This document shows, one piece after another, positions 55,581 to 64,000 of a stretch of 64,000 bases of DNA (its first letter is position 1; every line of letters begins with the position of its first letter). Below the pieces are notes generated by a model. The model was not told where the DNA came from, made no database searches, and worked only from the letters and a program-made list of their open reading frames with translations. The DNA is from Brachypterus glaber (lineage: Eukaryota > Arthropoda > Insecta > Coleoptera > Kateretidae). The stretch covers positions 46,667,794 through 46,731,793 of the forward strand of contig OY294046.1 in the NCBI GenBank assembly GCA_958510825.1, in the 5' to 3' direction. The position numbers and the translations under genes are program-made.

Positions 55581-56323
55581 TACACAGGCTCACAAAAAAA
55601 AATTCTGAGTCTTGGATTCCAATATGATATTCCTATGTATTTTTTCCCGCTGAAACTGAATCCGCAACCCGTTTAACCCCTACACTTCAGGACTGACATA
55701 ACCTCAAACAACACTCGAAAAACTGCTGAAACCGCTCATAATACCATAGCCGCATAACCTCAAAACCCCGTAACCTCATTAAGTATAAAAATCTGGTTCG
55801 GGAAAACAGAACAATTACGTGAAATTTTCTTGTAAAACATATGATGATATGAATAAGTAACTGTATAACCCTAAGATCCCATCACACTTCATAACCCCTT
55901 CACTCCGTAACCCCATATAGTATAACCTCTTAACCCCATCATCCTATTCTGTGGAGAAGTCCGGTTCTTGAAATCATAAGAGTTTTGTGAGTGAAGTCAT
56001 GAATCAAGGTCATTCATCATAATTTTTTTAACCGGACTTCTCCACAGAATAGGATAACGGGATTAAGGGGTTTTGAGGTTATGAAGTAATGGTATTCCGA
56101 GGTTATGGGATTATGGGGTTACGAAAATTTGAAGGAAGGGGTAAAAGTGGTATGGAGTAGATGATTTTAGCGGTTTCAGTAGTTTTTCGAGTGTTTTTTG
56201 AGGTTATGTCAAAATCCTGACGTGTAAGGCTTAAACGGGTTGTGGATTCGATTTCAGCGGGAAAAAATATATAGGAATATCATATTGGATCCAAGACTCA
56301 CTTTTTTTTTGTTGGACTGTGTT
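55581..56323. mobile_element. TACACAGG foldback element downstream of FLVCR
   Basis: TACACAGGCTCACAAAAAAA mirrors TTTTTTGTTGGACTGTGTTA. Inside, GAGTCTTGGATTCCAATATG / CATATTGGATCCAAGACTC and CCACAGAATAGGATAACGGG / ATCCTATTCTGTGGAG pair. The arms carry scattered ATAACCTC and AACCCC units (GTAACCTC, ATAACCCC), recalling the array arms at 36.2 kb but much less regular. Confidence 0.72.
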
Positions 56324-57852
56324 ATTATTTAACAATGATTTCAATTTTTGAAATGTTATATTAACATTGTGATACCTATTTATTATTAGTATTTTATAAC
56401 TATATATTTTTTTACAAAATAAAATATTTTAAAATATTTTAAGGCACGTGATTTTAATATACCTATTGGATTATCCGCTACGAGGCTCTAGCTCTTTAAA
56501 GGGGAACCAAACCGAAATCGGGTTTCACGAGAGTCTAGAAAGGGACTTCTTGTCTCGATTTTCGAGACAAAATTTACTGCTGCCAACAAAATAATACTTT
56601 CCGCTATTGGCCTAGGTTCATTAAAATCAAAAACGAAAAAAATAAAAAAAATAAAAAAATATATCAGACTGACACACCGACTGACAGACAGATTTTTTTT
56701 TCCGAAATCATATTTTTTGGATATGAAACGTCCAGAAACGCAAAAAAAGCAATAAAAATTTTTCGAATTTTTTTTACTAAGTCAAGACTTTCCTTGGGGA
56801 AAGTAAAATAGATTTATCTTGTCTTAGCCATTTCTCGACGGTTAACGTATTGTCTCGTCTAGCGAGAGTCCCGATGATTATCTTCTTTTCTCTTATATCG
56901 CGAGAGAGATTTTTAAAACTCTTGACATTCTGCAAGGTTGGTTGACCTTATTATCACACGTAGAAACATCACCACAGTAGGCCATACAATTTTTTGTTAT
57001 TGATGATGATTTTACTTTCCCCAAGTCAAGAACACTTCGGGCTAAAGACTTTTTTTGGGCCACAGGTTGATTATCCAAATTCTAGGCTGGGACTGTTTTT
57101 CGTAAAAATCGGGTTGGGGTAAGGGGTAAAAACATTTTTTTTCTAAACCATTTTTTTTTTCAATTTATTTTTTGTATCACAAAAAAAGAAACTTAAAAAA
57201 AAGAATGTTTTTTGAAAAAATTAAAAACAAAATATTTTTTTAATTTTTTTTTTCGTTTTAGATTTTAATGAACCTTTTACGAAAAAATAAACTTTCTGAA
57301 TTTTTTTTTTTTTTAATTTGATTTTAATGAACCTAGGCATATATGGGGAAAGTATTATTTTATTGGCAGCAGTCTTTTATTTTCAAAACCTGTGTGTACA
57401 TATTTACTTAAAACATTTAAGTGGTGCACGAAAAGTGTAAAGAAGTCAAAGAGTCTCGATTCTTGATCAAGAGTCTTGACGTAACTCTCTTCTTAAATTT
57501 AATGTTCTCGAGATCGAGACAAGACAAGATGAAAAATCTTAAATTCTTTATTCTGTGGAACCAAGACGCAAGAAGTAGCTTGTGACGCAGGTAGATCTAG
57601 TTATTGTGTTTTAATTGTTAATAATTACGTAGCAATTTTGATTTAAAATATTTAAATAACCTTTTATTGCAAATTTTTCCATGCAAGTAAGTAGTATTTA
57701 TTATTTTTATTGCTGTATGATAGTGACAATTTTTAATAATCTGTGCTAGAAATAGTACAATTATTTACATAAATTAATACATTAATAAGCCGTAAATATA
57801 TAAAATGCTTCACATTACTTCGTGTACTCTTCGTAATTTCAAAAAATTGATA
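56324..57852. repeat. Decayed repeats with GAGACAAG and CTAGGTTCATTAAAAT
   Basis: CTGCTGCCAACAAAATAATA (56579) is mirrored by AATAATACTTTCCCC-type sequence at 57320-57372, with ATGAACCTAGG in both arms, giving a foldback of about 0.8 kb. GTCTCGTCTAGCGAGAG, GTCTCGATTTTCGAGAC and related forms recur at its edges. The minus-strand frame 56893-57078 is not supported. Confidence 0.5.
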
Positions 57853-58985
57853 TAGGGTAAAACCCCCAATCGTTGGCACTCCGATAATTATTGGCACTGG
57901 AGTGATATTTTCGTTTATATAAAAAATCTCCATTGGTACCTTAATCTAACTATATTTTTTACGAAGTGGCAATATTGCTAAATATTATACTTGCAACAAG
58001 TACATTTTCACCCCGTGTTAAAACATTTGAATTTCACACCTGCGTGATTCCTTGCAGTCCCGAGTGGGGGACTGCATACTTTAAATGCGAAAACATATGC
58101 CCCCCCCCTGGGCAGTAGAGTCTTAGCAGTTTCGTGTGAACTACTTAAGTGTGAATTTTTAAGGTTTGTGCTAAGGAAGTGCTTTAAATAGAAGGTTAGT
58201 AAAAGACGTTTATTGATGGACTTACTATTTTTTTTAGATAACTTTAGTAAATATATGAATTCTACTTATTACTTAGCCTTAGAAACCTATTATTTTTCTT
58301 TACATCTTTATTTAATTTCGACGGTGTCAACAATTGGTATACAAAATTACATTAATTCTAATTATTGCCATAGGTGCCAATAATTAGCTTCTTTAGTAAA
58401 AATCCTATTCCAATTATTGGCAGCCAGTTAAAATTCCAAATTAATAGAATAAATAAAATAAAATTGAATAAATTTATTACTTGTACCGTTAAATATACAT
58501 ACGTATTGCCACATCTGATATAAGACAAAACTAAATCCATATTTTAAAACGGGTGGGATATTATACAAAAGATACAGATTTTGATAAAAACTTATTTCAA
58601 ATAAATGAGTTCTAAACAACGTTTATTAAAAAACTTGCATATGTACGTACCTATATACATTTTACACTTAATTTTGTCTATAAACTTAATTTTTCTTTGG
58701 AATTTAATTTTTTATCACGGTGCCCATTATAGGTGTCCAAATTATATTAAATTCCTATTATTGGCACAGGTTTATTGTATACAAAACTTGAGCATCAAAA
58801 TTAGTCTAAAAATAATTATTTTATATAAGTGTACCTAAGAAACTAGGTATTATTTTATGGCTACAAATTATTATTAGGTAACTAACTATTAGGTAATATT
58901 TTAACTTTAATATAGAGATATTTAAAATGTTGTAATTCTAAAATAAATTTACATATGTATGTATGTTTATTTTTTTTATGTTTAT

Positions 58986-59230
58986 TTTTAACCTTGTACT
59001 ATTCTACTTAATTAAGCATCCCCTAAGTCCAGGACTTGTGTGGGCTAGTAGTAGAGGGAACCACCGGCTTTAATTGACTTTCGAACCAATATATCTAGGG
59101 AGTACGCCCGCCAAATTTCAATTATTAATTAACTGAAAAAGGCAATCGGCGCCAGTGAGGTTTGAACTCACGATCATTAGCTCAGTGTCAATGCTATATC
59201 AATGCCTTAGACCGCTGAGATAATCTCCCA
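58986..59230 (-). mobile_element. tRNA-derived SINE, head type 2
   Basis: The head on the minus strand starts GGGAGATTATCTCAGCGG with box B GAGTTCAAACC, unlike the GTGTAGTGG head of the 17.6 and 48.3 kb copies. The body and tail are the same as theirs. The acceptor ends do not pair, so it is a SINE head and not a tRNA gene. Confidence 0.78.
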
Positions 59231-59248
59231 TAAAATGTATACATATAA

Positions 59249-59267
59249 TAATAATAATAATAATATT
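59249..59267 (+). repeat. (ATA)n microsatellite
   Basis: Six to seven ATA units are followed by TTTATACATTTATA, shortly after the SINE head. Confidence 0.8.
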
Positions 59268-59999
59268 TATACATTTATATATAAAACTGCAATATTCCAA
59301 TTTAAATATTTTATTTTGATACTAAAATGTTTATTATTCAACAAAAAGTAGGTACTCAGTAAATATTTTCCTTTGCTTCAAAGCAAAAATTAGGTGCCAA
59401 TAATAGTAAATTCTGGATGCCAGTCTTTAGCAAATAGGTGCCAATAATACGAAATTGTGTTTTCTTGTAATTAATTTAAAAAATTCATTAATATTATTAA
59501 GATCTCAGTTTAAATTTTATATAATAGAATAACTACTAAAAAAACTAAAATATTTTATTCTTGACAACATGAAATATTTAAAAAAAATTTAAAAAGTTAT
59601 AATGAAATATATGTGGAATATTTCTTAAAGTGCCAATAGTTGGAGGTTTTACCCTACTTAATTTTTTTTTCTGAAAATTGCGCCTACTATATTTTTCTAC
59701 CTTTTTTTTATTTACCAAGCTAGTTAATGTACTTTTCTGAAAATTTGACGAAGGTTGTATAATTTTTGCGACGAAGATTGCACTAGATTTTTTAAAATCT
59801 ATTCAGTGCGGCGCCACCGATCTAGTGTCCTTAATACAGAGCGGTAAAACAGGATTCATTAGAAAAATTTACTGGTCCAAAAAGTCCAAACCCAACGTGC
59901 AAAGAAGGGGTAATTGCTTTGTCTAATCTAAGTATAACAATATTATAATAAATCAGTAAAATATTGTTTATCTGAGTTTTTAAAATTTATCTGAGTTTT

Positions 60000-60860
60000 T
60001 AACCGACTTCCAAAAAAGGAGGAGTTATCAATTCGACGTGTGACTTTGTTTTTTTTTAATGTTTGTTAACGCATAACTTTGGAACGGATGAACGAAATTT
60101 GATAAAACCTTTTGAAACTTAAAGAGAACATTCATGAGGTGGTCCCGTTTTAATTTGACGCTCCGATAATGCCTGGTAAGCCGGATAATTAAGATAAATC
60201 TAATCGTTTTAACGCAATTTCACTTAAAACCGACTTAATTTGATTCTAATATCAACTAAGTTTTTAGAAAATGATCGGATAAGTCGGATAACCTGATTAA
60301 GGGGTCACTCAAATATTACGGCAGGCTAAAAATCTTTTAAATGTCGCTAAACTTGATTCTGTGGACCTGTAATATTAAAATACCAAGAGAAAATTATAAA
60401 ATTTGTGATTATACCATAAGGCGTTATTTGATAATTACTTAACGCTTAAAGTTTAACAAAGATTTTCTTTAGTATTTCGTTTAAAATAAGACTGGTTGGA
60501 CTCTTGGGTGCTGAAATAAAAATACTACTACATTTATTCTTTAGAAATTTATTGTGACGTCAGCAGCTTGCCGAGATGGAAGGACAACTATAATTTAGCT
60601 TACATGACGTTACAAATCTACAAGTTCTGTGTCTCTAAAAAGTAAAAAATAAAAACTTCTCCAAAAATGAACCGACTTCTGTCTCTTAAAAGTAACAAAT
60701 AAAAAATAAGTCGGTGCCAATTTCACAGCCAACTATTTAACAGCAAAAATAATTGTTAGTATTTAATTTAGGGAGTGGTGAAATTGGCACCGGCTTATTT
60801 TTTATTTTTTACAGATACAGAAGTCGGTTCATTTGTTTTTGCGAAAAGTTTTTATTTTTT
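60000..60860 (+). repeat. AACCGACTTCC..TATCAATTCGACG repeat, copy 2
   Basis: It starts AACCGACTTCCAAAAAAGG and runs as copy 1. The end hairpin is GTCGGTGCCAATTTCAC..GTGAAATTGGCACCGGC, with changes on both sides that keep most pairs, then AGAAGTCGGTTCATTTG. Confidence 0.75.
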
Positions 60861-61099
60861 ACTTTTTTTTTTAATACTATTGCAATATTATTTTCAAAAA
60901 CTCAGATAAATTTTAATATTGGTCTCAGACGTTATAAAAGGTTTCGAAAAGAGGAATATCTTTAGAGATTGTTGAGCTAAATAACAAAAAAAATTATATT
61001 TAATTTATTAATATATAAATATATTAAAAAAAAATGGAAAATGAAAAAACGTATGAAAAACTGATTTACAGGTAATACCTGTACATAATGTTTATTAAA

Positions 61100-61620
61100 C
61101 AAACAAGCCGTGAAGATATGTAATGCTACGCTTTCCATTATATACTATTCACAGTATATATTGCATTTTCCCAAATAGGTACCTACCTAAAAAAATTAAT
61201 TAAAAAAAATTTTTTTTAAGATATTTTGAAAAACGAAAAAAAAAATCAAAACAAAAAAAAAATTAAAAAAATATGAAAATTTTTCATTTTTTTTTTAATT
61301 TTCTTCTGGCGAAAAAAAAAATTCAAAAAAAAACTTAAGAAAATTAATTTTCCAAACGCTTAAAAAAAAACATTTCAAATAAAAAAATAGTAATTTTCTT
61401 TTTACGAAAAATGAAAAAAATAAAAAAAAAGGTTTTTTGAAAATTACATTTCTTTATTTTTAACACCCCATAACTTTTTTGTTTTTTGGGGGATTACTTT
61501 TAAAACTGGTAGAATTGCCCCTTAAATATAATAAAAGTAATTTTTCCTGAAAAAGACGTTAATTGGTATTTTCTTTCAGCTTTTTTTTTACTTTCAAAAA
61601 CAATAGGGATCTTTTCCTCG
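61100..61620 (+). repeat. A/T-homopolymer-rich repeat, third copy
   Basis: GCCGTGAAGATATGTAATGC, TTGCATTTTCCCAAATA, then A/T runs, CCATAACTTTTTTG and GGGGGATTACTTTTAAAACT follow the 15.5 kb copy. The minus-strand frame at 61500-61778 has no conserved motif. Confidence 0.55.
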
Positions 61621-62497
61621 TAGAACTTGATTTTTCCTAAAAATGTCAAGTCGATTGAATTATTCTTTGTTGAGTTATCGTGTTCACAAAAATCGTGACA
61701 TCCACAGACAGACGAACAGACAGATCGACGGACATTTTCAAAGTTTCTTATTTTTTCATGAAATACATTTGTATTCAAGAATTTTTTGTCTATGACGTTT
61801 TTTGGCGATTTTGGGAAATTCTACCGTATAAAACTATTCTAGCGCAAGCGTTGTTAATAGTACCTATAATAAAGAAATAGATATTATTCTTTCTTACTCT
61901 GCTAGTTGCGATGTTGCCATATCCTGCATTTCTAAATGTGAGAATTTGCAATTAAAAAAAATTTAAAAGTATGTTTCGGGCTGAAATTTTAGAAAAGTAA
62001 GTATTTTATATCTATAAATGTGCAAAATCTAAAAATTTAGCGTGTTTAGCTTAAAATCTGATAATGATCTAGTTTCATTACTTTTCTCTCATTACGGCGG
62101 TGAAGAGTGTTATAATAAATACTATGATAACAATTATTGTTATAAAACTCTTGGTAGTACTTTATCTATGAACTATTTTCAAGCAGTAAAATACAGTGTA
62201 GTTTTTTAATATGTATATCCAATCCTTTTATTTAAAGAACCTACTTTTCTTAACGTTTTATATTAGAACATAAATACCTTTTATCTATTAGATAGTTTAC
62301 TTGATTATATATTTTTTTCAAAAAATAGTTAACCTTTATTTTAAGAAAATAATTCTAAAAAAAAATAAATCTGACAGTAAAAAAATAATTTGAAATCTGT
62401 TACCTAATTTTAGAATATTAGTACTTACCTAATTTGGTATTCACAATAATAACTGGATTTAACAGAATTATATTATTAATTCAACAGAAGTAAAATA
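61621..62497. other. AT-rich stretch without recognised genes
   Basis: ACAGACAGACGAACAGACAG at 61705-61724 is a short CAGA-type run. Nothing else was recognised. Confidence 0.4.
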
Positions 62498-63076
<579 letters not shown>

Positions 63077-64000
63077 AGTTAATGTGCCAAAGCCTACCGA
63101 AAATTAGAGTGCATAAATAAGAGTGGAGACAAAAAAATCTGCTAAAAATTGTTATTTTTAACTAAAAGTTGGTTTGGCAATAAATGCCACAATTAAATGA
63201 GCGAAAATTTTCAAATAAAATGGTTTTTAAATGTTTCTATAAATGGGTTCCATTTATTTAAAACTTAATTTGGTAATAATAGAAAAGATTAAAAATATTA
63301 TTCATCCCAACGGAATAAGAAAAGTCTTCGTTTGCAAACGCCACTGTAAAAATATGACATGAAAAATAATAAATATATTTTGACGCATTATAACCAGAAG
63401 AGAAACTTGGCATATCCGGAAAAGGCTGAAAACACATTTGCGGGTTTGCCATTTCGCTAGATTTTTTTTAATACCTCCACTCTTTTTCTTGACAGAAAAC
63501 GTCACGTTAAGGCTATCTAGAGAAAATTTATATGCCTTCACCAAATATTTAAAATTATTTACAATTTTGGCGAAGGGAAAAAAAAGCGTTATTTATTTAT
63601 TTATTTTTGGAGTGTTACACTCATGTTAATGGCATAGGAAAATAGCGTTACGGGGGGGGGGTACAAAATTTGCATTACGTAATAATTGAACGTTCCCTTA
63701 TACCATGCTCCATATGGCGTTACGAAATACACTGTGGAATTTTTAAAATAAATAAAAACAATATTTTTTAGAAAATTTCACCGAACAGGTCGATTTTTAT
63801 TTTGAGCGGGACATCTTTTAATTTTACTCACATGCCGTCAGGAGCGCTATTAATAAAAGTTTAAATATATGTCAACTGATCCCTCATTTTAAAGAATTTT
63901 CGATTCTGGATTTAACAGTGTTTTATTTTTGAACATTGGATCAGCGGTTCTCGAGTTATCCGATATGAGTTTTTATCCAGATAACATTCGTAAAGGAGGG
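63077..64000. other. AT-rich end of window with a G10 run
   Basis: Contains a G run at 63652-63661, AATTTGCATTACGTAATAATTG (63668-63689) related to the 31.4/34.0 kb repeats, and CAGGTCGATTTTTATTTT at 63787 related to 22.7 kb. The frames on both strands at 63258-63629 have no known motif. Confidence 0.45.

Larger units (their letters stand above)
57853..59655. mobile_element. TAGGGTAAAACC element with repeated TGCCAATAAT motifs
   Basis: TAGGGTAAAACCCCCAATCG with TTGGCACT at the left mirrors AGTGCCAATAGTTGG with GTTTTACCCTA at the right. The body holds about nine TGCCAATAAT-type sites in both directions (about 57875, 57890, 58373, 58413, 58728, 58757, 59393, 59425, 59443, 59630). A SINE sits at 58986-59230. 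No transposase frame is seen. Confidence 0.65.

Noticed and set aside
59150..59230. A free-standing tRNA gene
   Set aside because: The acceptor ends do not pair, and the sequence runs into the common SINE body.
60753..60965. 70-codon frame near 60.8 kb
   Set aside because: It covers the end hairpin of the AACCGACTTCC repeat and is not kept in the copy at 34.4-35.3 kb.

Overview
This is a eukaryotic, strongly AT-rich window, almost certainly from an insect nuclear genome. The evidence is a spliced metazoan-type gene with GT..AG introns, two 5'-truncated non-LTR retrotransposons, tRNA-derived SINEs, and very many foldback (terminal-inverted-repeat) DNA elements. A beetle or similar large insect genome fits, but the species cannot be fixed from the sequence. 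There is no operon, rRNA gene, free-standing tRNA gene or CRISPR array.

The one clear host gene is on the + strand at 37336-55207. Its seven exons join into an intact 459-residue major-facilitator transporter of the FLVCR family (choline/ethanolamine or heme carriers). Its six introns (0.9-5.3 kb) are filled with repeats, and every intron holds at least one long inverted repeat. The intron-1 repeat runs right up to the exon-2 acceptor.

Layout. 1-8 kb: foldback elements and MITEs, one pair inside a tandem duplication. 8.4-11.1 kb: a G-rich tract, a hAT-type MITE with an 8-bp target duplication, and a minus-strand non-LTR retrotransposon. 11.2-31 kb: foldback families that recur across the window (ends TACAGTGCGGTCCAAAAG, TACAGGGTG and others), SINEs interrupted by other MITEs, two minisatellites, and a tandem array with hammerhead-like cores. 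31-35.3 kb: a second, broken non-LTR retrotransposon, an inverted pair of 0.75-kb repeats, and a 2-kb hAT-like non-autonomous element. 36.2-36.7 kb: a foldback element whose arms are arrays of a 16-bp unit, flanked by an 8-bp target duplication. A sibling with its own 8-bp duplication sits in FLVCR intron 2. 51.2-53.1 kb: a TTAA-flanked piggyBac-like element. 55.6-63.9 kb: more foldback elements, a SINE, a 1.8-kb element carrying many TGCCAATAAT motifs, and a 0.44-kb (AAAT)n tract.

No intact transposase or complete retrotransposon was seen, so the mobile elements appear non-autonomous or dead. The best candidate for something undescribed is the array-armed foldback family at 36.2 and 44.8 kb. 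Second is the hairpin load in the transcribed FLVCR introns. All calls are from reading by eye; edges of repeats are good to a few bases only where terminal repeats or target duplications are cited.
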